From assembly GCA_031281225.1 (NCBI GenBank), contig JAITFQ010000052.1, positions 1 through 36,396 on the forward strand: a stretch of DNA of 36,396 bases, written 5' to 3'. The notes beneath the pieces were generated by a model. The model was not told the DNA's origin. It ran no database searches and saw only the letters and a program-made list of their open reading frames with translations. Below are positions 1 through 7,349 of the stretch, in pieces (within the stretch, counting starts at the first letter, position 1; the number at the start of each line of letters is the position of its first letter). The DNA comes from Chitinispirillales bacterium. GTDB lineage: Bacteria; Fibrobacterota; Chitinivibrionia; Chitinivibrionales; Chitinispirillaceae. Position numbers and translations under genes: made by a program.

Positions 1-45
1 TTGGGACGGGGGTTGCCTTGTACAAAAAGGTTTATTAAAGTTTTT

Positions 46-59
46 CCCCCCCCCCCCCC
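46..59. repeat. 14-nt poly-C homopolymer at the 5' end of the SUMF1/barrel gene
   Basis: An uninterrupted run of 14 C follows TTTTT and lies immediately before the codons of a signal peptide. The frame of the downstream gene meets a TAA at 36-38, upstream of the run, and contains no ATG, GTG or TTG between that stop and position 207. The other two forward frames are open from the window start through the run. A change in tract length would therefore join the signal peptide to upstream codons. It may be a slipped-strand contingency tract or an assembly artefact near a contig end. Confidence 0.7.
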
Positions 60-62
60 AGC

Positions 63-2066
63 AAATATCGTGCCATAACTCTTAAGTGCCTTTTATACCC
101 GTTCTTTCTACTAATAATACTAACCAATGCCACAACCTCATTCGCCCAAGACCTGCCGAAAATCGCGGTCTACGTCACCGGCGATGTCCTCGACAATGAA
201 AAGCGGGTGCTTGGCACAAGGATGCTGGCTTCGCTTATTAACAGCGGGCGGTACATAGGTATCGAACGCTCCAACGCATTTCTTGCCGAAATTGAGCGCG
301 AACAGGTAAAGCAGCGCAGCGGTGCCATTGATGACAACCAAATTAGCGAATTAGGCCGCCAGTTCGGTGTCGATTACATTTGCATAGCCGACATCACGCC
401 GGCATTCGGCGAGTTTCAGGTTTCCGCCCGTATAGTCGACGTTGAAACTGCGGTAGTTGTCTTTATTGGCGACGCTTTCAGTCCGCTGAGAACACCGGAC
501 GACCTTACGCAAGTTTCGGAAGAAGTTATCAAAAATATGTTTAGCAGGCAAGCAACAATGCCTAAACCCGAACCTGCCGCACCGTCACCACTACTGCTCC
601 CTCCCGTCGTCGTCACTCAAGCGACAGGAGCGGGGACAGGAACGGGTGATATAGCCACGGTAGAGAATGTGGTGAGAAGTGGCGAAGCTGAAATAGATAT
701 GGTGTTTGTGCGGGGCGGAACATTTGATATGGGGTGCACGGATGAGCAAAGCGGGTGCAGGCGATGGGAAAAACCGGTGCGTAGCGTAACGGTCAGCGAT
801 TTTTACATCAGCAAATACGTGGTAACGCAGGCTCTGTGGAGGGCGGTGATGGGTGAAAACCGTTCTATGCCCAAAAAATTCAGAGGCGACGATTCGCCGG
901 TTGTAAATGTTCGTTGGAGGGATGTTCAGGAATTCCTTACGAGATTGAATGAGACCACAGGAAAACAGTTCCGTTTGCCAACAGAAGCGGAGTGGGAATA
1001 CGCAGCCCGCGGCGGAACACAAAGCAGGGGTTACATGTATGCCGGAAGCAATAATATTGACGATGTAGCGTGGCATAAAGGCAATAGCGGGAAAAATATA
1101 CCTTCGGTTGGCGGCAAAATGCCCAATGAATTGGGTATATATGACATGAGCGGTAATGTGTTTGAGTTGGTTAGCGACAGGTTCGGGTGGTATGGTTCAT
1201 CAAGCGAGATCAATCCTGAGGGCCCCGGCTCAGGTTCCGGCCATACGATTCGCGGCGGTAGCTGGCGCGGATTTTCAGAGTTCAGCCAAAATTCCTACCG
1301 CAACGGTATCTTTCACAATGGTGTTCCTTTTACCAGTACCAATATGCGACCTTTCCGTAGTGGTTCTTGGAGGTGGAGTATACCCCTTGTAGGCATTCGT
1401 TTAGCCCACGATTTCAATCCAGACGTTGTGGTGGCGTCTTTGGAAAAACCAGCGGGTGGTTTGACTCAAACGGAAAATGGCGAGACAGGTCCGAGAGGAT
1501 TTTTTCCACGTTCGATTGGCGGTGGAACGTATTTTACTAATAATAGAGGAATTGTAGGGGACTGGGGAAAGGGTGGGATTGATGGACGTCTAACCTACAA
1601 CGACGGGGGAATTTACATATTCTTTACTGAGGTTTTCGGTAACTTTATAGTAGGATTTTCTGCTGGAATTTCTTTTGGAAGCGCAAACCTGAAAGAAGAA
1701 GATGAATGGGATAGAACCGTCATAAGTAATTTTGATGTGCCATTTACAAGCGTTGGTTTTGGTAGTTGCTTTAGGGTCCCGATTCATCTTTCAAGAAATA
1801 TGATAATTTTCCCGTTTATTCTTGAAGGACATATCTCATATATCTCACAGTTGTTTTCTAAAAAAACGGAATTTGACTTTGGTGGAATTCGGATAAACTT
1901 AGGAATAGGAGTTGGTGCCGATTTCAATCTGAGTGAGAGAACATTTTTGCGCCCTGAATTATTATACGGTTGGGGTGTAGATGAACTCGTATTTCGCAAT
2001 GAAAATCGTTTTAACGGAATGGGACACGGCTTGACCCTGAAACTAAGCTCCGGCTTCCGGTTCTGA
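63..2066 (+). CDS. Periplasmic domain + SUMF1/FGE-like domain + C-terminal outer-membrane beta-barrel protein
   Basis: The ORF track starts at GTG 207, but the same frame upstream encodes a basic stretch, a hydrophobic core (LLYPFFLLIIL) and an Ala-Gln-Asp cleavage-like end, so the signal peptide starts near 63. No normal start codon is visible there, and the true start may lie behind the poly-C tract. Counting from GTG 207, residues 1-115 resemble the small FlgO/TolB-like periplasmic domains found with such proteins. A Pro/Ala-rich linker follows. Residues about 160-400 form a SUMF1 domain (GGTFDMG, FRLPTEAEWEYAARGG, DMSGNV, RGGSW). The cysteines used by true formylglycine-generating enzymes are absent, so a structural or binding role is likelier. 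Residues about 445-619 are alternating hydrophobic beta strands ending in Phe, as in outer-membrane barrels. The domain calls are good; the function is unknown. Confidence 0.75.
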   Translation, partial: KYRAITLKCLLYPFFLLIILTNATTSFAQDLPKIAVYVTGDVLDNEKRVLGTRMLASLINSGRYIGIERSNAFLAEIEREQVKQRSGAIDDNQISELGRQFGVDYICIADITPAFGEFQVSARIVDVETAVVVFIGDAFSPLRTPDDLTQVSEEVIKNMFSRQATMPKPEPAAPSPLLLPPVVVTQATGAGTGTGDIATVENVVRSGEAEIDMVFVRGGTFDMGCTDEQSGCRRWEKPVRSVTVSDFYISKYVVTQALWRAVMGENRSMPKKFRGDDSPVVNVRWRDVQEFLTRLNETTGKQFRLPTEAEWEYAARGGTQSRGYMYAGSNNIDDVAWHKGNSGKNIPSVGGKMPNELGIYDMSGNVFELVSDRFGWYGSSSEINPEGPGSGSGHTIRGGSWRGFSEFSQNSYRNGIFHNGVPFTSTNMRPFRSGSWRWSIPLVGIRLAHDFNPDVVVASLEKPAGGLTQTENGETGPRGFFPRSIGGGTYFTNNRGIVGDWGKGGIDGRLTYNDGGIYIFFTEVFGNFIVGFSAGISFGSANLKEEDEWDRTVISNFDVPFTSVGFGSCFRVPIHLSRNMIIFPFILEGHISYISQLFSKKTEFDFGGIRINLGIGVGADFNLSERTFLRPELLYGWGVDELVFRNENRFNGMGHGLTLKLSSGFRF

Positions 2067-2172
2067 CGGCAAGCACCTAAAATCCCGCCGTTAGTTTAAG
2101 GCAGGTAAAAGTTATCGGCTGTCCCAGTTTTTTCTTTTCGTGTCATTTTTTGTTTTTGGCGTTTGGCGGGTA

Positions 2173-2448
2173 TTATACGTCTACATACTTCCACTCCCAA
2201 TCAAGCGAATTTATAGCAAGCGCCGGACGCCCAGCCATCTCGCCGAACAGCTCTCGCCGCCCCTCAAAAATCGCCCCTAACGTCGAACACAAAAGAGACT
2301 TGCCGAAACGGCGCGGGCGGGACAGGAAAAAGGGCTGCCCGGAACCGGTGAGAAGCTCATGGATTCGGGCCGTCTTGTCCACATAAACAAAACCGCCCTC
2401 GCGGAGCTTGGGAAAGTCTTGAATGCCGATGGGGAGTAAGCGTTTCAT
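2173..2448 (-). pseudogene. Truncated AAA-ATPase-like (PF09820-type) gene, N-terminal fragment
   Basis: This 91-codon reading frame matches the start of the AAA-ATPase-like/PD-(D/E)XK family: an opening MKRLLPIGIQDF, then YVDKT, then the nucleotide-binding RPRRFGKSLLCSTL. Family members normally run to about 500 residues. Here the frame stops just after the LDWEW segment, and no continuation is visible before the neighbouring gene ends at 2066. It is most simply a decayed copy. It is transcribed convergently to the gene before it and lies beside one copy of an intergenic repeat. A short functional protein cannot be excluded but is unlikely without the C-terminal half. Confidence 0.65.
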
Positions 2449-2496
2449 GTATATAAAATATGATATTGCGGGGGCAAAGTCAAAATAATGAATTCA

Positions 2497-2594
2497 AAAG
2501 TCAAAACCTGTTTTTTATAAAAGGTATGGCACAGAATCTGATTTTGCGGAACCATCGCCCGCACGAAGCGGTCGTATTTTAGAATTAAATCCGG
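2497..2594. repeat. Dispersed intergenic repeat, copy 1
   Basis: This stretch of about 98 bp is repeated at 34427-34525 with long identical blocks, including AAAGTCAAAACCTGTTTTTT, TGATTTTGCGGA and TCGCCCGCACGAAGCGGT, in the same order and orientation. The only other items seen in the 390-bp gap 2449-2838 are a CCTTCGACAGGCTCAGGG phrase at 2641-2658 and AT-rich DNA before the first GH45 gene. No coding potential is seen. Confidence 0.75.
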
Positions 2595-2782
2595 GATGAT
2601 ATACCCGTCCCGCTTGAAAACAGCCTGCAGATGAGGTTGCCTTCGACAGGCTCAGGGGGCCGATCGACCCTACAGATACCGATTTATAAGTGTGTGGAAA
2701 GCATTCTATGTGCGCACGTAAAAAGTCAATATTAAAAAAAATTAAAAAAAATGTTGCGTTTTTCGGTAAAACCCTTTATTTT

Positions 2783-2788
2783 TATAAT
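2783..2788 (+). promoter_or_regulatory. Possible -10 box (TATAAT) of the first GH45 gene
   Basis: TATAAT occurs 50 nt before the ATG at 2839, inside AT-rich DNA. No convincing -35 hexamer sits at 16-18 nt. The gene has a purine-rich ribosome-binding site (AGGGGGG) before its ATG, in keeping with a leadered transcript. Confidence 0.35.
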
Positions 2789-2838
2789 ATACGGCAAAGT
2801 ATTCAACCCACAAACTCGAAACGCAGGGGGGCAGTCCT

Positions 2839-4326
2839 ATGAAAAAGACTTTTTTTGCGGTTACGTTGATTACAGTATTTCTTATCGGTGTTTTGGTTGT
2901 AGACGTATCCGCCCAAGACGCAAAATGGCTTTCCAGCTACTGGGACGGCTGTAAACCCACCTGTTCCTGGTTTCAAAACATACCGAGAGATTCGGAACTT
3001 GGTCTTAGCAAGGCCTGCGACGCCAACGACGTGGAGCTTTTTTTGGGCGACATAGCCGAAGCACCGTGCAACAAGGATGGCGGCCCGGCTCATACCTGCT
3101 GGGATCAGATCCCGTTTGTTGATCCCGGCAATCCGCTTATCGCCTACGGTTTTGGAGCCACCAGCGAAGCGGCGTGCGGCGAGTGCTTTGAGGTAACGTT
3201 CACCGGCGGATACCCGCACGGTAACCCCATGCCCATGCATACTGCGCTTGCTACCGCCAGCAGCGGTAAGAGAGTCGTTATAATGGGCCGCAATACGGGC
3301 GGCGATGTCGCTCCCAATCAAATTGACTTTATGATACCGGGCGGCGGCCTCGGAATGTTTGACTGCTTCTCTCATCAGCTTGGTTTGCCCGAGCGGTCAC
3401 CGCTATTAGGAAATCAGCACGGCGGTCTTTTAAGGGATTGCATAGACGCTGCCATACAGGAGTTTAGTGGAAACTGGAATGCGCCCGGTGTTATGAATTT
3501 TGTTCAAAACTGCCATAGAAACAGCTGCAACACAATATTTGGCGCGCCCGAACACGCCGTGCTTTTGAAGGGTTGCCTATTTCACGCCGATTGGATGATG
3601 TCCGCGCCCAATCCGCAGGGAACTGTAAGGATAGTGCCGTGTCCGCAGGCGCTGATTGATGGATACAAACCCAAAAGTAGCGCGTGGACCATCATGATCA
3701 AAGGGATAAATCGTACCTCGAGTACCGGAACCGTAAACGAGAATATCAGTAACTTAACGGTTGGTGTTAATACGGGAACCACCCTTACTTTTAACATAAC
3801 AGCACCACATACCGGAGAGTACGACCTGTCATTCAGTGTCCAAACCGGAATTGAGACGGTCATTTCTGTAACGGTGAACGGCCAGCCTGCCGGATCGACC
3901 GGTGATATCAACCCAAACAACTGGAACGCGTTTACCCTTGTGCCGTTCGGTTCCAAAGTAAATCTTACAGAGGGTGCGAACACAATAGCGCTGAGTTTTG
4001 AATCTCACAGCGTCAATTTTGACTACTTCGTCCTCGTCGGCGAACAGCAGAGTTCAATAAGGCACACTGCCGCGAGAACATCCCGTCCGGCGGGCGCGAA
4101 CGTAACTGTCAGGTCGATTGCGAGAGGTTTCACCGCCGCTCTGCCGGCGGGGCACGGGTACACGTCCTACAAATTAATTGACTTGCAGGGCAGAAATGTC
4201 AGAAGTGGAAGAATAGGCGGCGGCGTAAACGACCTGCGGTTCAACAATCTGGGGCACAACGTATTTTTCCTGCGCCTTGAGGGGGCGAACATGGCGCCGC
4301 AGGTGGTGAGAGCGGTGACCTATTAG
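2839..4326 (+). CDS. Secreted GH45 endoglucanase with CBM6/35-like module and C-terminal sorting-type tail
   Basis: Endo-beta-1,4-glucanase of glycoside hydrolase family 45, predicted to be secreted and to act on cellulose. A signal peptide covers residues 1-25. The GH45 domain spans about 28-275. It opens with the family hallmark SYWDGCKPTCSW (Asp36 as one catalytic acid) and contains NTGGDVAPNQIDFMIPGGG; FHADW (Asp251) sits where the second catalytic Asp is expected. Many cysteines suit an extracellular fold. Residues about 280-398 form a jelly-roll module like CBM6/CBM35. The last 90 residues, with LIDLQGR and a closing VTY, match the tail of the next gene and resemble type IX secretion sorting domains. 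The ATG has a purine-rich Shine-Dalgarno. It lies 64 bp before a GH45 paralogue, probably in the same operon. The expansin alternative is disfavoured because both catalytic Asp are kept. Confidence 0.9.
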   Translation: MKKTFFAVTLITVFLIGVLVVDVSAQDAKWLSSYWDGCKPTCSWFQNIPRDSELGLSKACDANDVELFLGDIAEAPCNKDGGPAHTCWDQIPFVDPGNPLIAYGFGATSEAACGECFEVTFTGGYPHGNPMPMHTALATASSGKRVVIMGRNTGGDVAPNQIDFMIPGGGLGMFDCFSHQLGLPERSPLLGNQHGGLLRDCIDAAIQEFSGNWNAPGVMNFVQNCHRNSCNTIFGAPEHAVLLKGCLFHADWMMSAPNPQGTVRIVPCPQALIDGYKPKSSAWTIMIKGINRTSSTGTVNENISNLTVGVNTGTTLTFNITAPHTGEYDLSFSVQTGIETVISVTVNGQPAGSTGDINPNNWNAFTLVPFGSKVNLTEGANTIALSFESHSVNFDYFVLVGEQQSSIRHTAARTSRPAGANVTVRSIARGFTAALPAGHGYTSYKLIDLQGRNVRSGRIGGGVNDLRFNNLGHNVFFLRLEGANMAPQVVRAVTY

Positions 4327-4390
4327 TAATGTAATGCTTCATATTATACTATAAATCAATCCGTGATACGCGGAGGAGGGAAGGTTTTTG

Positions 4391-7171
4391 ATGAAAAGGA
4401 TGATTTTTGTTGTTGGGATGTTTATGGTGTTTTTTGCAGGTACCGCGAACGCGCAGACAAACGGCTGGATGTCGCGTTATTGGGATGGCTGCAAACAAAG
4501 CTGCTCCTGGAGTTCAAACGCCGGCGGTATCGCCAACGCGTGCAAGGAATGCGATCGGAGCAATAACCGGTTAGTGCCTACAAGCGATAACAACAGGAGC
4601 AGTTGCCAGGGGGGTAATTCCTACACTTGCTGGGATATGATTCCTTTCGCTGTCGACGATAATCTGGCTTACGGCTTCGTGGCCACAAACCCGCCCAATC
4701 AATGCGGTACGTGCTACGAGATAACGTTTACCGGCGCGGGCGAACATGGCACAAATGACAATCACCGGGCTATTCAGGGAAAAAGGATGATTGTGATGGC
4801 GGCCAATATAGGCGGCGACGTTGGCAACACTCAGCTTGACCTTATGGTTCCGGGCGGCGGGTTGGGGCTGTTTGACAGCTTTACCGGACAGACTGGCATA
4901 AGCACCCAGGCGCTTGGACACCAGTACGGAGGTATTTTGAGACAGTTTTGTGAGACCGGCACCGCCGCGGCACAACGGACTTGTCTCAGGGACAGGTGTA
5001 ATTCGGTATTCAGCGCCCCTGCTCATGACATGCTCAGGCGGGGTTGTGTTTTTTACGCGGACTGGCTTATGGCGGCGAGCAACCCGAGATATACTATGAG
5101 AACGGTTACATGCCCGCAGCTTTTGCGTGACATATACAGCGGCGCGGCTATCGGCGGCGGTGGCGGCGGCGGAACCCCTACCACATACACGCTAACCGTC
5201 AACCGCAACCCAACCGGCGGCGGCACCACCACGCCGGCGGCCAGTCAGGCAAATATCGCCGCGAATACCAACGTCAATATCTCGGCCACCGCCGCAAGCG
5301 GCTGGACATTCACCGGCTGGACAGCCGGCACGGGGGCGACAATTACCAACGTGAACGTCGCGTCCACGACGGTCAGGCTGACCGCCAACGCGACAATCAC
5401 CGCCAATTTCACACAGCAGACGACGCAAACGTATACGCTTACGGTCAACCGCAACCCGACAACCGGCGGCACTACCACGCCGGCGGCCAGTCAGGCGAAT
5501 ATCGCCGCGGGAACGGCGGTACCCATAGCGGCCACCGCCGCAGCCGGTCACAGGTTCGTCAACTGGACGGTGGTATCCGGCACGGCGACATTCGCTAACC
5601 CGAACTCCGCCAACACAACCGTCACCCTGAGTACAAACGCGACGATCCGCGCCAACTTCGTGCAAACGCTCACGCTTACGGTCAACCGCCTCCCGACGAA
5701 CGGCGGCACTACCACGCCGGCGGCTAACCAGGCGGATATCGCCGCGAACTCGCCGGTCTCCATCTCGGCCACGCCGGCGACCGGTTTCAGATTCGTCAAC
5801 TGGACTGTGGTGACCGGCACCGCGACATTTGCCAACGCGAACGCTCTCTCGACGACGGTCTCCCTGAGTACAAACGCGACGATTCGCGCCAACTTCGAGC
5901 CAACATTCACGCTTACGGTCAACCGCACACCAGCGGCCGGCGGCACCACCAGTCCGGCGACCAGTCAGGCGAACATCGCCTCGGGAACAGCGTTCCCCAT
6001 ATCGGCTACCGCCGCAGCCGGATACGTATTTAGCGGCTGGACTTTGGTGACCGGCACCGGCACCGCGACAATCGCAGCCCCGAACTCCGCTAACACAACG
6101 GTCTCCCTGACTACAAACGCGACTGTCCGCGCCAACTTTACGCAGCAGTCACAGACTGTAACGTACACGCTTACGATTAACCGCGCGCCGACAGCCGGCG
6201 GCACCGTCACCCCGGCAAGCGGCGGAAGCCATAACGCGGGAACGCCTATCGAGATAGCGGCCACCGCCGCAACCGGCTACACGTTCACCAACTGGACTGT
6301 AACGACCGGTACGGCAACATTCGCCAGCGCGAGCAACGCGGTTACAACCGTCACCCTAAGCTCAAACGCGACAATCACCGCCAACTTCACGCAGGGGCAG
6401 GCCCAAACATACACGCTTACAATCAACAGCTCCCCAACGGCCGGCGGCACCGTTACAGGCGCGGGAACCCATAACGCGGGAACGCCTGTCGAGGTAAGGG
6501 CTACCGCGGCGAGCGGCTACACGTTCAGCAACTGGACAGTAACAGGCAGCGGCGCAACAATTGCCAGCCCGAACAGCGCAACTACAACTGTTACCTTGAC
6601 CGCAAACGCGACAATCACCGCCAACTTCACGGAGAGCGGTAGCGGTGGAACGGACGACGGGTTCCTCGAATTTACGTTGAATATCCAGCCGCCGGGTTCC
6701 GGCCGGATCGAAGTCGTCCCCAATAAGGCTCTGTATCTGCAAGGTGAGCCCGTGAGCGTCACCGCGATCGCCAATCCGGGTTTTGAGTTCGAAATCTGGA
6801 ACAACAGCGGCGACCTGCACGGCGACAACCCCGAATTTAACACGCAGGTATGGTGGCACCGGGAGATTACCGCCCAGTTCAAAACCGGCGGCACCAACGT
6901 GATAACCGACCCCGCGAAAACGGCGCCCAACATGGTGCGCACGCGGGCCTCCATAGTCTCTGCACCCGGAGGCTTCACAGCGACGCTCCCCGCAAGCCAC
7001 ACGTTCACGTCTTACAGGCTGATTGACCTGCAAGGCAGGGAAATAAGAAGCGGCGCAATCAGCGGCGGCGTGACCGACTTGCGGTTCAGCAACATAAGGC
7101 GCAGCGTGCTGTTCCTGCAACTGAACGGGAGCGGTGTTTCGCCCGAAGTGTTGAAAGTAGTGACGTATTAA
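4391..7171 (+). CDS. Secreted GH45 endoglucanase with six to seven InlB-B/Flg_new_2-type repeats
   Basis: Second GH45 endoglucanase. The track's TTG at 4388 is one codon upstream; ATG 4391 is preferred, with CGGAGGAGGG about 10 nt upstream. Signal peptide 1-21 ends in TANA. The GH45 domain covers about 23-250 (RYWDGCKQSCSW with Asp32, FYADW with Asp224, NIGGDVGNTQLDLMVPGGG). A Gly-rich linker follows. Residues about 264-748 contain six tandem repeats of about 77-82 residues, each opening TLTVNR or TLTINR and closing with ATI.ANF or a close variant, plus a divergent seventh to about 835. These match the divergent InlB B-repeat family, usually a stalk or spacer in surface proteins. The last 85 residues resemble the tail of the upstream GH45. 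The repeats may hold the catalytic domain away from the cell; that is inference. Confidence 0.88.
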   Translation: MKRMIFVVGMFMVFFAGTANAQTNGWMSRYWDGCKQSCSWSSNAGGIANACKECDRSNNRLVPTSDNNRSSCQGGNSYTCWDMIPFAVDDNLAYGFVATNPPNQCGTCYEITFTGAGEHGTNDNHRAIQGKRMIVMAANIGGDVGNTQLDLMVPGGGLGLFDSFTGQTGISTQALGHQYGGILRQFCETGTAAAQRTCLRDRCNSVFSAPAHDMLRRGCVFYADWLMAASNPRYTMRTVTCPQLLRDIYSGAAIGGGGGGGTPTTYTLTVNRNPTGGGTTTPAASQANIAANTNVNISATAASGWTFTGWTAGTGATITNVNVASTTVRLTANATITANFTQQTTQTYTLTVNRNPTTGGTTTPAASQANIAAGTAVPIAATAAAGHRFVNWTVVSGTATFANPNSANTTVTLSTNATIRANFVQTLTLTVNRLPTNGGTTTPAANQADIAANSPVSISATPATGFRFVNWTVVTGTATFANANALSTTVSLSTNATIRANFEPTFTLTVNRTPAAGGTTSPATSQANIASGTAFPISATAAAGYVFSGWTLVTGTGTATIAAPNSANTTVSLTTNATVRANFTQQSQTVTYTLTINRAPTAGGTVTPASGGSHNAGTPIEIAATAATGYTFTNWTVTTGTATFASASNAVTTVTLSSNATITANFTQGQAQTYTLTINSSPTAGGTVTGAGTHNAGTPVEVRATAASGYTFSNWTVTGSGATIASPNSATTTVTLTANATITANFTESGSGGTDDGFLEFTLNIQPPGSGRIEVVPNKALYLQGEPVSVTAIANPGFEFEIWNNSGDLHGDNPEFNTQVWWHREITAQFKTGGTNVITDPAKTAPNMVRTRASIVSAPGGFTATLPASHTFTSYRLIDLQGREIRSGAISGGVTDLRFSNIRRSVLFLQLNGSGVSPEVLKVVTY
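5182..6636 (+). repeat. Coding tandem repeats (about 230-250 bp units) in the second GH45 gene
   Basis: Six units begin near 5182, 5430, 5676, 5907, 6163 and 6407, each with an ACGCTTACGGTCAACCGC-like start. They share long DNA blocks such as GGCGGCACTACCACGCCGGCGG. This suggests recent internal duplication and makes unit number liable to change by recombination or to assembly error. Confidence 0.85.
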
Positions 7172-7182
7172 ATGTATGTTAA

Positions 7183-7220
7183 GGAACGGCGGCCGGAAAC
7201 GGCCGCCCGTCCTGTTTTTT
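7183..7220 (+). terminator. Rho-independent terminator after the GH45 pair
   Basis: GGCGGCCG and CGGCCGCC (7188-7195 and 7200-7207) form a perfect 8-bp GC stem closed by a GAAA tetraloop. Six T follow at 7215-7220. It sits 11 bp after the stop of the second GH45 gene and closes that operon. Confidence 0.85.
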
Positions 7221-7349
7221 CTTCTGCCTGCTGACCCCCTCCCCCTGTTATTTGATTTTGTTGTTTTGACTTTATTTTTTTGTCGGGGCGGCATATATTA
7301 TATTAATATTTTATAAATAGCCCCCAAACAAAAAACAGGAGAAAAACTC

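Noticed and set aside
1-2066. True formylglycine-generating (sulfatase-activating) enzyme
   Set aside because: The catalytic cysteines expected near the RGGSW region are missing and no sulfatase gene is present nearby.
5192-5949. Several minus-strand ORFs with similar sequences
   Set aside because: Their similarity to each other only mirrors the coding repeats of the GH45 gene on the plus strand.
5182-6636. CRISPR-like regular repeats
   Set aside because: Units are about 240 bp, in frame, and translate to InlB-type domains; there are no short repeats with unique spacers.
2839-7171. Expansin-like interpretation of the two GH45 proteins
   Set aside because: Expansins share the fold but lack the second catalytic Asp. 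Here both the YWDGC Asp and the ADW Asp are present.
6362-7294. 310-residue minus-strand ORF
   Set aside because: It is antisense to the repeat and tail region of the second GH45 gene. It has low-complexity composition and no recognisable domain, and the opposite strand has a clear protein.
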